Of a stretch of DNA of 64,000 nt, positions 25,099 to 35,622 are shown piece by piece. A model generated the notes under the pieces. That model saw nothing but the letters and a program-made list of their open reading frames with translations. It did no database searches and had not been told where the DNA came from. Both the position numbers and the translations under genes were made by a program. The DNA lies in the NCBI RefSeq assembly GCF_042140125.1, contig NZ_CP159473.1, one strand, 5' to 3'. Position 1 is the stretch's first letter. Every line of letters starts with the position of its first letter. This DNA is from Rhodophyticola sp017644125. Its GTDB lineage: Bacteria > Pseudomonadota > Alphaproteobacteria > Rhodobacterales > Rhodobacteraceae.

Positions 25099-28000
25099 CT
25101 ACTCCGCCGCTTCGGCCATCGGCGTGCCACCGTTCCGGAACGCGCTCAGCAGGTCTTCGCGCTGCCGGGCGGCTTTTTCGGCGTTCTTCTCCTTGACCGG
25201 GCCAAATCCGCGGATCTGGAGCGGCAACTCCGCCAGTGCCACGGCAATGTCCAGCGTCTGGCGTGTCACGCTCGCCAGCACCTCGTCCATGTCGCGCTCG
25301 TATTCCCGGATCAGCGCGCGCTCCATCCGGCGTTCTGCGGTGTATCCGAACGGGTTGAACGGGGTCCCGCGAAGCGGCTTCATCCTGGCGAGGATCTTGT
25401 AGCTTGTGCTGATCCAGCTGCCGAATTCCCGCTTCTTCGGGCGGCCCTGCGCATCCTTGCCCGGCAACAGCGGCGGGGCCAGATGATAGGTCAGCTTCAG
25501 ATCGCCGTCGAATTCGGCGCGCAGCTTGGCCTCCGTGTCCAGATGCAGGCGCGCGACCTCGAACTCGTCCTTGTAGGCCAGCAGCTTGTGATACCCTTTG
25601 GCAACCGCCTCCTTCAGGCGCGGATCGGAAATGGGATCGACGCGCTGACGATAGCACCTTGCCAGTCGCGCATTCTGATAGCTGGTGAGATGATCGGCGC
25701 GAAACGCGATCTTTTCCTCAAGGCTTTTCGGCTTGTCGATCACGTTGGGCCCGTGCAGCGCTGCCACGTCGGCGGGGTTCAGATGCGCCCAACGGCCAAG
25801 CTCGAACGCGCGTTTGTTGCGCTCCACCGCCGCACCGTTCAGCTCGATCGCCCGCAAGATGGCCTCATGGCTCAGCGGCACCAGCCCCATCTGCCACGCG
25901 GCCCCGAAGGTGATCATGTTGGAATAGATCGAGTCGCCCATCAGAACACGGGCCAGTTCGGTCGCGTCGAACAGGCTCAGGCGCTCGCGAAGGCGCGCTT
26001 GAAGAGCGACCTGCAGATCCTTGCCCGGAATGCGGAATTCCGTATTCAGGGTGAAGTCGCCCGTGGTGATTTCATGGCTGTTGACCGCGGCCCCCGTGCG
26101 CCCCGTTGTCATCAGCCCAAGGGTTTTCGCCCCGGCCGAGACAACCAGATCCCCGCCGATAATGGCATGGGCTTCCCCGGTTGCGACGCGGATCGCGCTG
26201 ATATCCTCGGGCCGTTCCGCCAGACGCAGATGGATATGGACCGCGCCGCCCTTCTGGGCCAGCCCCGCCATTTCGATCATGCCCGCGCCCTTGCCGTCGA
26301 TCTGCGCGGCCTGCGCCATCACGGCCCCGATGGTGACGACCCCGGTGCCACCCACGCCGGTGACCACGATGTTGTGGGTTCCCTCGATCTCGGGCAGATC
26401 GGGCATCGGTAAGGTGCCCACATCGACCTCGGCGGTGGCCTGTTTCTTCACCTTCGCCCCCTGCACCGTCACGAAGGACGGGCAGAAGCCTTTGACGCAA
26501 CTGAAATCCTTGTTGCAGGTGGATTGATCGATCGCCCGCTTCCGGCCCAGTTCGGTGTCCACCGGGACGATCGAGACACAGTTGGACTGCACCCCGCAAT
26601 CGCCGCAGCCCTCGCAGACATCGGTATTGATGAAGACGCGCTTGTCGATATCGGGAAACGTGCCCCGCTTGCGGCGGCGGCGTTTTTCGGCGGCACAGGT
26701 CTGGATGAAAATGATCGCCGAGACGCCGTCGACCTCTTTCATCCGGTTCTGCACATTCATCAGCTCGTCCCGCGGATACCTGGGCAGGCCCTTCGGAAAG
26801 CCGGAGAAATCAATGTCTTCCTTGGGGTCGTAGACAAGCGCGATCTCCTTCACGCCCATCGCGACCAGCTCATGGGCGATCTGCTGCGGGCTCAGGTCGC
26901 CTTCGTTGTCCTGCCCGCCGGTCATCGCGACCGCGTCGTTATAGAGGATCTTGTATGTGATGTTGGTCTTTGCCGCCAGGGCGGCGCGGATGGCCAGAAT
27001 GCCGGAATGGTTATATGTGCCTTCGCCCAGATTCTGGAACACATGGGGCCGGGTGGAAAACGGCGCCTCGCCCACCCAGTTCACGCCCTCGGCGCCCATA
27101 TGGGTGTAGCCTTCGGTGGAGCGGTCCATCCAGAGCGCCATCACATGGCAGCCGATCCCGGCCCCCGCGCGGGAGCCGTCGGGCACCTTGGTCGATGTGT
27201 TATGCGGGCAGCCCGAACAGAACCACGGGGTGCGCTGCGCCAGATCGGGGGCGTTGTCGGCGCGGCGCGCCTCGATGATATTGGCGATGCCGGCCTCGAT
27301 GCGGTCCGTGCGCCGTCCTTCCTCGATCAGGATGTTGCCCAGTTTCTCCGCGATATCCAGCGGGTCCAACGCATAGTGGGACGGGAACAGGATCGGCCCC
27401 CCGCCACCTTTCTTGTATCCGTAGACCCTGCGCCCGCGCCGGTCGTCGAAGATCGCTTCCTTGACCTGCACCTCGATCAGTTTGCGCTTCTCCTCCACCA
27501 CCACGATCAGATCCAGCCCCTCGGCCCAATCATGCAGCCCCTTCATGTCCATCGGCCATGTCTGCCCCACCTTGTAGGTGGTGACGCCAAGCCGCTCCGC
27601 CTCGGCGTGATCGATACCCAGAAGCTCAAGCGCATGGACCAGATCCAGCCAGTTCTTGCCGGCGGCCACGAAGCCGATCTTGGCGCCCGGCTTGCCAAGC
27701 ACGCGCTTGTCCATGCCGTTGACATGGGAAAACGCCTCCGCCGCGAAGCGTTTGTATTCCAGAAGCCGCTTTTCCTGATCGATCCAGTGATCGTTCAGCC
27801 GGATATTCAGGCCCCCCGGCGGCATCTCGAATTCCGGTGTCACGAACTGCATCCGGTCGGGACGGCCATCCACCACGCCCGTAGCCTCCACCGTGTCCTT
27901 CATCACCTTCAGGCCGACCCAGACCCCGGCAAATCGGCTGAGCGCAAAGCCGTAATGGCCGAAGTCGAGGATCTCCTGGACACCCGCGGGGCTCAGCACC

Positions 28001-28506
28001 GGCATATGCACATCGACAAGCGCCCAGTCCGACTGGTGGCAGGTGGTGGAGCTTTCGCCGGTATGGTCATCGCCCATCGCCATCAGCACACCGCCATGCT
28101 GCGAGGTGCCGGCCATGTTCACATGGCGCATCGCATCGCCGGACCGGTCGACGCCGGGACCCTTGCCGTACCACAGGCCAAAGACACCGTCATACTTGCC
28201 CTCGCCGCGCAGTTCGGCCTGCTGGCTGCCCCAGAGCGCGGTTGCGGCAAGGTCTTCGTTCAGACCGGGTTGAAACAGGATATCGGACGCTTCGAGATGC
28301 TTCTTCGCGCGCGCCATCTGGAGGTCGACCGCGCCAAGCGGAGAGCCGCGATAGCCCGTCACATACCCGCCGGTATTCAGCCCCGCGGCCCTGTCGCGCG
28401 CCTTCTGGGCGATCATCAGACGGACAAGCGCCTGCGTACCATTCAGCAGGACCGGTGATTTGCTCAGATCGAACCGATCCTCCAACGACACCTGTCTGAT
28501 ACCCAT
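25099..28506 (-). CDS. iorA: Indolepyruvate ferredoxin oxidoreductase, fused alpha-beta type
   Basis: 1135 aa, the length of the fused enzyme in Proteobacteria. Order: N-terminal pyrimidine domain (N-G-T-Q-A-L-V-R, G-Y-R-G-S-P-L-G), thiamine-diphosphate domain (P-W-F-C-S-G-C-P-H-N-T, G-I-G-C-H), a C-E-G-C-G-D-C-G-V-Q-S-N-C iron-sulphur segment near 640, then the gamma-type domain (T-G-V-G-G-T-G-V-V-T-I-G). By family it oxidatively decarboxylates arylpyruvates to aryl-acetyl-CoA, passing electrons to ferredoxin, in aromatic amino acid breakdown. The ATG at 28506 has GGGGGAG 6 bases before it, and the 16-residue longer start is rejected. Divergent from a LysR gene, its likely regulator. Confidence 0.93.
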   Translation of the reverse strand: MGIRQVSLEDRFDLSKSPVLLNGTQALVRLMIAQKARDRAAGLNTGGYVTGYRGSPLGAVDLQMARAKKHLEASDILFQPGLNEDLAATALWGSQQAELRGEGKYDGVFGLWYGKGPGVDRSGDAMRHVNMAGTSQHGGVLMAMGDDHTGESSTTCHQSDWALVDVHMPVLSPAGVQEILDFGHYGFALSRFAGVWVGLKVMKDTVEATGVVDGRPDRMQFVTPEFEMPPGGLNIRLNDHWIDQEKRLLEYKRFAAEAFSHVNGMDKRVLGKPGAKIGFVAAGKNWLDLVHALELLGIDHAEAERLGVTTYKVGQTWPMDMKGLHDWAEGLDLIVVVEEKRKLIEVQVKEAIFDDRRGRRVYGYKKGGGGPILFPSHYALDPLDIAEKLGNILIEEGRRTDRIEAGIANIIEARRADNAPDLAQRTPWFCSGCPHNTSTKVPDGSRAGAGIGCHVMALWMDRSTEGYTHMGAEGVNWVGEAPFSTRPHVFQNLGEGTYNHSGILAIRAALAAKTNITYKILYNDAVAMTGGQDNEGDLSPQQIAHELVAMGVKEIALVYDPKEDIDFSGFPKGLPRYPRDELMNVQNRMKEVDGVSAIIFIQTCAAEKRRRRKRGTFPDIDKRVFINTDVCEGCGDCGVQSNCVSIVPVDTELGRKRAIDQSTCNKDFSCVKGFCPSFVTVQGAKVKKQATAEVDVGTLPMPDLPEIEGTHNIVVTGVGGTGVVTIGAVMAQAAQIDGKGAGMIEMAGLAQKGGAVHIHLRLAERPEDISAIRVATGEAHAIIGGDLVVSAGAKTLGLMTTGRTGAAVNSHEITTGDFTLNTEFRIPGKDLQVALQARLRERLSLFDATELARVLMGDSIYSNMITFGAAWQMGLVPLSHEAILRAIELNGAAVERNKRAFELGRWAHLNPADVAALHGPNVIDKPKSLEEKIAFRADHLTSYQNARLARCYRQRVDPISDPRLKEAVAKGYHKLLAYKDEFEVARLHLDTEAKLRAEFDGDLKLTYHLAPPLLPGKDAQGRPKKREFGSWISTSYKILARMKPLRGTPFNPFGYTAERRMERALIREYERDMDEVLASVTRQTLDIAVALAELPLQIRGFGPVKEKNAEKAARQREDLLSAFRNGGTPMAEAAE

Positions 28507-28683
28507 GCGATGCTCCCCCCAGAAAACGATGCGGTTGCAACAAGTATAGGTCAAAAGTGCTGACCTGAAAACTGTTTTCTTTTTGCCGCCGATTCAGTTG
28601 TTGGTTGCAAGAGTTCGCCAAGCGTCTATGTCTCTGCCAGCACATTCATGTTGGCGCAAACACGCAACCGGGAGACGGGTCAG

Positions 28684-29598
28684 ATGGACTGGGACAAGCT
28701 GCGGATTTTCCACGCCGTGGCGGATGCCGGCAGCCTGACCCACGCGGGCGACGCGCTGCATCTCAGCCAATCGGCCGTCAGCCGGCAGATCCGCGCGCTG
28801 GAAGAAAGCCTGAACACGACGCTGTTCCACCGCCATGCGCGGGGGCTGATTCTGACCGAACAGGGTGAGCTTCTGTTCGATGCCACGCGTTCCATGACCA
28901 AGCGGCTGGACGCCGCGGCGGCCCGTATCCGCGACAGCGAAGAGGAAGTGTTCGGCGAGCTGCGCGTGACGACCACCATCGGGTTCGGGTCACTCTGGCT
29001 GGCGCCGCGCCTGCCGCAGCTATATGCCAAGTATCCCCATCTGAAGATCGACCTGATGCTAGAGGAGCGCCTGCTGGACCTTCCCATGCGCGAGGCCGAT
29101 GTGGCGATCCGGATGAAGGAACCCTCGCAGGCCGATCTTATCCGCCGCCGTCTGATGACGATCAATATGCGCCTCTACGCGTCACCGCGCTATCTCGCGG
29201 CGAATGGAACGCCGGAATCGTTGGACGATATGGGCACTCATCGCCTGATCAGCCAGAACACCCAAAGCGCGCAGGTCAGTGCAGGCGCCACCCTTGTCCG
29301 GGAGCTGATGTCTCACGAGATCGGGAGCTTTCTGACGGTCAACAACTATTTCGGCGTTCTTCAGGGCGTGATCCACGACCTTGGGATCGGCGTATTGCCC
29401 GATTATCTGGCGCAGGATTTCCCGGATCTTGTCCATGTTCTTCCCGATGTGGAAAGCAACGAAGTTCCTGTTTTTCTGGCCTATCCCGAAGAGCTTCGCC
29501 AATCGAAACGGATCGAGGTGTTCCGCGATTTCGTCACCGAAGAGGTGATCGCCTACCGCCGGCGCAAGCGCGATTCCGCCGAGGCGGACGCCCAGTAA
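28684..29598 (+). CDS. LysR-family transcriptional regulator
   Basis: 304 aa. N-terminal winged helix (residues 1-60: L-R-I-F-H-A-V-A-D-A-G-S, S-Q-S-A-V-S-R-Q-I-R-A-L-E) and a substrate-binding-like domain from about 90. The start M-D-W-D-K-L-R at 28684 is chosen over an in-frame ATG 36 bases earlier, because GGGAGACGGG precedes it and LysR domains begin there. It faces iorA across 177 bp, a common regulator-target layout. It is followed by a candidate small RNA and its terminator. Confidence 0.88.
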   Translation: MDWDKLRIFHAVADAGSLTHAGDALHLSQSAVSRQIRALEESLNTTLFHRHARGLILTEQGELLFDATRSMTKRLDAAAARIRDSEEEVFGELRVTTTIGFGSLWLAPRLPQLYAKYPHLKIDLMLEERLLDLPMREADVAIRMKEPSQADLIRRRLMTINMRLYASPRYLAANGTPESLDDMGTHRLISQNTQSAQVSAGATLVRELMSHEIGSFLTVNNYFGVLQGVIHDLGIGVLPDYLAQDFPDLVHVLPDVESNEVPVFLAYPEELRQSKRIEVFRDFVTEEVIAYRRRKRDSAEADAQ

Positions 29599-29655
29599 TC
29601 TGTGGGCTATGCGCCACAGACATAGCAGGAATGCGGCAGCGCGGCGCGAAAGCCC

Positions 29656-29684
29656 TTGATCGTTCTCATTGTGCTGACTAATTG
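29656..29684 (+). promoter_or_regulatory. Possible promoter of the 29.69-kb small RNA
   Basis: TTGATC (29656-29661), 17-base spacer, TAATTG (29679-29684). The implied start near 29691 falls 3 bases before the first stem of the candidate RNA. The -10 is a weak match. Confidence 0.35.
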
Positions 29685-29690
29685 AGCAAT

Positions 29691-29768
29691 AGTGGATGGC
29701 GAAGAGCAATCGACGTTATCCCTACCTCCCTGTTGGACTTTGGCCGAGATTCGTCTCGGCCTTTTTTT
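29691..29768 (+). ncRNA. Candidate trans-acting sRNA with anti-Shine-Dalgarno linker
   Basis: About 78 nt between the LysR gene and a GNAT gene. Seen directly: an 8-bp stem with two G-U pairs, GGATGGCG (29694-29701) / CGTTATCC (29714-29721), with a 12-base loop; an unpaired stretch containing C-C-T-C-C-C (29725-29730) then T-G-T-T-G-G; and a near-ideal terminator. This two-hairpin layout with a CUCCC linker resembles small RNAs of Rhodobacterales such as the CcsR ('cuckoo') group, whose motif is CUYCCUCCC. Here the motif is CUACCUCCC, one base off. Alternatively this is only the LysR gene's 3' end, but LysR has an intervening hairpin and the spacing fits an own promoter. Confidence 0.45.
29742..29768 (+). 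terminator. Strong intrinsic terminator
   Basis: GGCCGAGA-TTCG-TCTCGGCC (perfect 8-bp stem, UUCG tetraloop) followed by seven T. It ends the candidate sRNA and lies 17 bases before the GNAT start codon. Confidence 0.93.
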
Positions 29769-29784
29769 GCGAATGGGGTGCCGG

Positions 29785-30267
29785 ATGAATACGCCCGATG
29801 TGGAAACGAACCCGAAGGGACCCGTGGACTGGACCGCAATCCACGGGCTTCTGAGCTTGAGTTTCCGTTCCATGGAGGGCCGGATCGATCCGCCCTCCTC
29901 CCTCAAGGCCATGGCGCCCGACACGCTCCGGATCAAGGCCGAGACGGAGGACCTTTTCCTGATCCGCATGGGTGCGACGCCAATTGCCTGCCTCTTTGGC
30001 CATGGCACGCCGCCCGTCTACCAGCTATCGAAACTCGCGGTACATCCCGATCATGCGGGGCAGGGCCTTGCCCGCCGCCTGATCGACGCCGCCGCGCGAA
30101 AGGCCGCCGGAACCTGCACGACGCTCCGCCTTCAGACCCGCATCGAGCTTGTCGAAAACCATGCCACCTTCCGTGCCCTTGGCTTCAGCCGGTCCGGAAG
30201 CAGCAGCCATCCGGGCTTCGACCGGCCCACCAGCGTCATCTTTACCCGCCCGATTGCCGCCGGATAG
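29785..30267 (+). CDS. GNAT-family N-acetyltransferase
   Basis: 160 aa. The acetyl-CoA binding signature of GNAT enzymes is clear: K-L-A-V-H-P-D-H-A-G-Q-G-L-A-R-R-L-I (about 76-93), giving the Q/R-x-x-G-x-G/A pattern. The early stretch G-R-I-D-P-P-S-S resembles GNATs related to the YhbS group. The ATG at 29785 is preferred to earlier starts lying within the terminator. The acetylated substrate is unknown. Whether it shares a transcript with purL (67 bases downstream) is uncertain. Confidence 0.85.
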   Translation: MNTPDVETNPKGPVDWTAIHGLLSLSFRSMEGRIDPPSSLKAMAPDTLRIKAETEDLFLIRMGATPIACLFGHGTPPVYQLSKLAVHPDHAGQGLARRLIDAAARKAAGTCTTLRLQTRIELVENHATFRALGFSRSGSSSHPGFDRPTSVIFTRPIAAG

Positions 30268-30333
30268 GCCTTCCCCCTTCCCTGCCCTTGGCCTAAAGAC
30301 AGGCGCAAACACGTCTTGGGGGACACACGCCAG

Positions 30334-32493
<2,160 letters not shown>

Positions 32494-32496
32494 TCC

Positions 32497-32529
32497 GGAT
32501 ATGCATCGGATGTGTATGGGATGTGCATC
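32497..32529. repeat. Three tandem 11-bp repeats upstream of bolA
   Basis: GGATATGCATC (32497-32507), GGATGTGTATG (32508-32518) and GGATGTGCATC (32519-32529) lie head to tail, followed by a decayed fourth unit TCTTGTGCATA to 32540. The period is one helical turn, so all copies face the same side of the helix. They lie between purL and bolA, 88 bp before the bolA ATG. A binding array for a regulator is possible. Confidence 0.6.
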
Positions 32530-32616
32530 TCTTGTGCATACCCAATTCCGTTCCTTCACCTTGCGTCGCCGGGCGCGCCTCTCTACATTCACAAGTGAAA
32601 CAGTCAAGGATACACG

Positions 32617-32853
32617 ATGGCTATCACCGCCCATGATATCGAAGCGCTGATCCGCGAAAGCTTCCCCAATGCCCATGTGATCGTCCAGGGCGATGACGGC
32701 GCCCATTTTGCCGCCGAAGTGATCGATGAAAGCTTCAAGGGCATGAACCGCGTCCAGCAGCAACGCGCGGTTTACGCGGCACTGAAAGGCAAGATGGACG
32801 GCTCGGCGGGCGAGTTACACGCCTTGGCTTTGACCACCAAGGCCCCGGAGTAA
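32617..32853 (+). CDS. bolA: BolA-family protein
   Basis: 78 aa, a single class II KH-like BolA domain. The invariant histidine region is seen near residue 73 (E-L-H-A-L-A-L), with the F-K-G-M-N-R-V-Q-Q-Q-R-A-V-Y loop. BolA/IbaG proteins partner with monothiol glutaredoxins (CGFS type) in iron-sulphur or iron handling. The partner grxD lies 330 bases downstream, separated only by a small membrane protein whose ATG directly abuts this stop codon. An operon is likely. Confidence 0.92.
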   Translation: MAITAHDIEALIRESFPNAHVIVQGDDGAHFAAEVIDESFKGMNRVQQQRAVYAALKGKMDGSAGELHALALTTKAPE

Positions 32854-33171
32854 ATGGAAAATATTCCACCAGAATACACCGGCACGTCGGAATACGCCTT
32901 CACCGCGGCAGAGATGGCCCCCTATCTCTATGGCGCCCTTGTAGTCCTGACGATACTCGGAGTGATCGGCATTGTACGGTCCACGCTGCGACGCCACGCG
33001 ATACCGCGTCGGCGGCAGCGGGGCACAGCACCTGGTGACGGTGACACCACTCTACACACATCCATGGGGTCGTCACAGAGTTGGGGTGCGGGCCATGCCT
33101 CCCGGAGCTGGCGTGTGACGAAGGATCCCCAACGCTACGCCAAGGCCTTCGTGCCAGGAAGAAAACGATAA
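32854..33171 (+). CDS. Small single-pass membrane protein, unknown function
   Basis: 105 aa. Its ATG follows the bolA stop codon with no gap, suggesting translational coupling. One hydrophobic helix is visible at about 23-42 (P-Y-L-Y-G-A-L-V-V-L-T-I-L-G). After it comes a strongly basic, serine- and arginine-rich tail of about 60 residues that would lie in the cytoplasm. No domain is recognised. It stands between bolA and grxD, so a role in anchoring or regulating that pair is conceivable but unsupported. Confidence 0.6.
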   Translation: MENIPPEYTGTSEYAFTAAEMAPYLYGALVVLTILGVIGIVRSTLRRHAIPRRRQRGTAPGDGDTTLHTSMGSSQSWGAGHASRSWRVTKDPQRYAKAFVPGRKR

Positions 33172-33184
33172 GGATATCAATGCG

Positions 33185-33544
33185 ATGAGCGCAGAAGATC
33201 AGATCAAAGAGACCGTAACCTCCAACGATGTGGTGCTGTTCATGAAGGGCACCAAATCCATGCCGCAATGCGGGTTTTCCTCCCGCGTGGCCGGGGTACT
33301 GAATTTCATGGGCGTCGATTTTGCCGATGTGAATGTGCTCGCCGATGAAGAAATCCGTCAGGGCATCAAGGAGTACTCCGACTGGCCCACCATCCCGCAG
33401 CTTTACGTCAAGGGCGAGTTCGTGGGCGGCTGCGATATCATCACCGAGATGACGCTCTCCGGTGAACTGGACCAGCTTTTCGAGAAGGAAGGCGTTTCCT
33501 ACGACAAAGAGGCCGCAGACAAGATCCGCGAAGCCAACGCCTGA
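33185..33544 (+). CDS. grxD: Monothiol glutaredoxin, Grx4 family
   Basis: 119 aa. The C-G-F-S active site is at residues 29-32 (M-P-Q-C-G-F-S), with K-G-T-K before it and W-P-T-I-P-Q-L-Y-V-K-G-E-F-V-G-G-C-D-I after, all typical of Grx4. Such proteins bind a glutathione-bridged 2Fe-2S cluster, usually with BolA, and act as cluster carrier or iron sensor rather than disulphide reductant. BolA is encoded two genes upstream. A strong terminator follows at 33595-33623. Confidence 0.95.
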   Translation: MSAEDQIKETVTSNDVVLFMKGTKSMPQCGFSSRVAGVLNFMGVDFADVNVLADEEIRQGIKEYSDWPTIPQLYVKGEFVGGCDIITEMTLSGELDQLFEKEGVSYDKEAADKIREANA

Positions 33545-33594
33545 GCGGCGCGCCGTCCGGGGCACGCCATCGGGCGCCACCGGGATATCGAAGG

Positions 33595-33623
33595 GCTGAT
33601 CCGGAACCGGATCAGCTCTTTTT
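33595..33623 (+). terminator. Intrinsic terminator after grxD, overlapping the der stop
   Basis: Perfect 10-bp inverted repeat GCTGATCCGG / CCGGATCAGC (2-base centre) then TCTTTTT on the plus strand. Part of the right arm (33612-33616) and the T-tract also encode the last codons and stop of the convergent der gene. Confidence 0.82.
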
Positions 33624-35063
33624 CGTCGCTCCCGAGCGGACATGTTTCGACAGCCGGGACGGTGTCGATTTCTTCCGATCCTTGTAGGGGTTCGCTGCGG
33701 CCTGGCTGCGCATATGCAGACGGATCGGCGTTCCGGGCATATCAAAGCTTTCCCGCAACCCGTTGACAAGATAGCGTGAATAGCTTTCCGGCAGCTTCTC
33801 CGGCAGAGAGCACATCACCACGAAACCGGGCGGCCGCGTCTTGACCTGGGTCATGTAGCGCAGCTTGATGCGGCGGCCGCCGGGTGCCGGTGGCGGATGG
33901 GCCTCCAGCATCCCGGTGAGCCACCGGTTCAGCGTGGCCGTCGGCACGCGGCGGTTCCAGACGTCATGGGCCTTGAGGATGGCCGCGTGCAGCCGGTCGA
34001 GCCCCCGCCCGGTCTTGGCCGATACGGTCACAAGCGGTGCGCCACGCAACTGCGGCAGCAGACGCTCGAAGGCCTCCTTCAGGTCGCGCAGCTTGTCCTG
34101 TTTGTCCTCTTCAAGATCCCATTTGTTTACGGCGAGCACCACCGCGCGCCCCTCCCGCTCGGCCAGATCGGCAATACGCAGATCCTGCTGCTCGAACGGG
34201 ATCGCCGCATCCAGAAGCACCACGACCACCTCGGCGAATTTCACCGCGCGCAGCCCGTCCGAGACCGAAAGCTTCTCAAGCTTCTCCTGCACCCGGGCCT
34301 TTTTCCGCATCCCGGCGGTGTCGAAGATCTTCATCGGCACCCCGTCCCAGGTGAACGGCACCGCGATGCTGTCCCGCGTGATGCCCGCCTCCGGGCCGGT
34401 CAGCAGACGCTCTTCGCCGACGATCTGATTGATCAGGGTGGATTTGCCCGCATTGGGACGCCCCACAATCGCGATCTGTAAGGGTTTTTGGGCCGTTATG
34501 ACACGGCCTTCATCTTCGTCCTCATCCAGATCGACATCCGTTTCGGCCTCTTCGGAGGCGGCCTCGGCGACCTCGATCAGCGGGGCCAGCATCACCGCCA
34601 GCTCTGCCATACCCTCGCCGTGCTCCGCCGACAGGGCCAGCGGTTCGCCCAGACCCAACCCATAGGCCTCCAGCACGCCACTTTCGCCGACACGGCCTTC
34701 GGCCTTGTTCACGCCCAGGATCACCGTCGTTCCACGCCTGCGCAGAAGTTCGGCGAACACCTCGTCAACCGGGGTGACGCCCGTGCGCCCGTCGATCAGG
34801 AACAGGCACGCATCGGCCATGTCGACCGCCCGCTCCGTCAGCCGCCGCATCCGGCCCTGCAAGCTGTCATCGGTCGCTTCCTCCAGGCCCGCGGTGTCGA
34901 TCACCGTGAACCGCAGATCGCCGAGGCGCGCCGCCCCCTCGCGGAGGTCGCGCGTCACGCCGGGCTGGTCGTCGACAAGCGCCAAGCGCTTGCCCATCAG
35001 ACGGTTGAACAGCGTTGATTTCCCGACATTGGGGCGCCCGACGATGGCAAGGGTGAAGCTCAT
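33612..35063 (-). CDS. der: Ribosome biogenesis GTPase Der (EngA)
   Basis: 483 aa with two tandem GTPase domains and a C-terminal KH-like domain, unique to Der. G1 motifs are G-R-P-N-V-G-K-S-T (8-16) and G-R-P-N-A-G-K-S-T near 195; N-K-x-D-type G4 motifs follow in each, with N-K-A-E replacing N-K-x-D in domain 1. An acidic linker (E-T-D-V-D-L-D-E-D-E-D-E) joins the domains. It acts in 50S subunit assembly. The ATG at 35063 begins the conserved M-S-F-T-L-A-I-V-G. The C-terminus is basic. Confidence 0.95.
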   Translation of the reverse strand: MSFTLAIVGRPNVGKSTLFNRLMGKRLALVDDQPGVTRDLREGAARLGDLRFTVIDTAGLEEATDDSLQGRMRRLTERAVDMADACLFLIDGRTGVTPVDEVFAELLRRRGTTVILGVNKAEGRVGESGVLEAYGLGLGEPLALSAEHGEGMAELAVMLAPLIEVAEAASEEAETDVDLDEDEDEGRVITAQKPLQIAIVGRPNAGKSTLINQIVGEERLLTGPEAGITRDSIAVPFTWDGVPMKIFDTAGMRKKARVQEKLEKLSVSDGLRAVKFAEVVVVLLDAAIPFEQQDLRIADLAEREGRAVVLAVNKWDLEEDKQDKLRDLKEAFERLLPQLRGAPLVTVSAKTGRGLDRLHAAILKAHDVWNRRVPTATLNRWLTGMLEAHPPPAPGGRRIKLRYMTQVKTRPPGFVVMCSLPEKLPESYSRYLVNGLRESFDMPGTPIRLHMRSQAAANPYKDRKKSTPSRLSKHVRSGATKKS

Positions 35064-35172
35064 GGCACTGGTTTCCTGATCCAAGAGACGCGTCCTACTC
35101 CAAAGCCCCGGACTTGAAAAGGTGCTCCGGGTCTTCCGATCGGCGATATCGCCCGGGGGCACCGTGCTTTGC

Positions 35173-35622
35173 TCATGGGCGCGGCAGCTTGCGCAGCGCC
35201 ACCTCCAGCGCGTTCAGAAACCGCGACCGATCTGCCTTGGAAAACGGCGTGGGCCCGCCGAGGCCCTGCCCGTCCACACCGGCGCGCAGATCCGCCATGA
35301 TCGCGCGCGTGGCGACCTGGGTGCCGATGCTGTTGGCGGTAAAGGCCTCTCCCTTGGGGCTGAGAACCGGGGCGCCCGCGGCAATGCACCGTTCCGCCAG
35401 CAGGATATCGGCGGTGATCACCAGGGTCTCGGGCGCTGCCGCCTCGGCGATGGCGTCATCTGCGGCATCGAACGCGCCCGAGACCATCTGCATCGAAATC
35501 AGCGGGTGATCGGGATGACGCAGATACTGATTGGCGACCAGCCGGACCGGTATCTTGTGGCGATAGGCGACGCGGTAGATCTCCTCCTTCACCGGGCAGG
35601 CATCGGCATCGACAAGGATCAT
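35173..35622 (-). CDS. yaiI: YaiI/YqxD family protein (DUF188, PIN-like)
   Basis: 149 aa. The start I-L-V-D-A-D-A-C-P-V-K is the family signature; D-T-V-I-x-A-D-I-type (L-V-I-T-A-D-I-L-L-A) and F-T-x-x-N-I/S-G follow. The fold is a PIN-like nuclease domain, but biochemical function is not established for the family. It overlaps the upstream mutarotase-like gene by 4 bases and lies 110 bases before der. Confidence 0.88.
   Translation of the reverse strand: MILVDADACPVKEEIYRVAYRHKIPVRLVANQYLRHPDHPLISMQMVSGAFDAADDAIAEAAAPETLVITADILLAERCIAAGAPVLSPKGEAFTANSIGTQVATRAIMADLRAGVDGQGLGGPTPFSKADRSRFLNALEVALRKLPRP

Noticed and set aside
26524..28458. 644-codon plus-strand open frame
   Set aside because: Antisense shadow of iorA in high-GC DNA; His/Arg/Pro-rich composition and no motifs.
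29600..29626. Two overlapping hairpins (CTGTGG/CCACAG and GCTATG/CATAGC) as a riboswitch-like switch
   Set aside because: Mutually exclusive pairing is real, but the stems are short, they lie after a stop codon and no expression platform is next to them.
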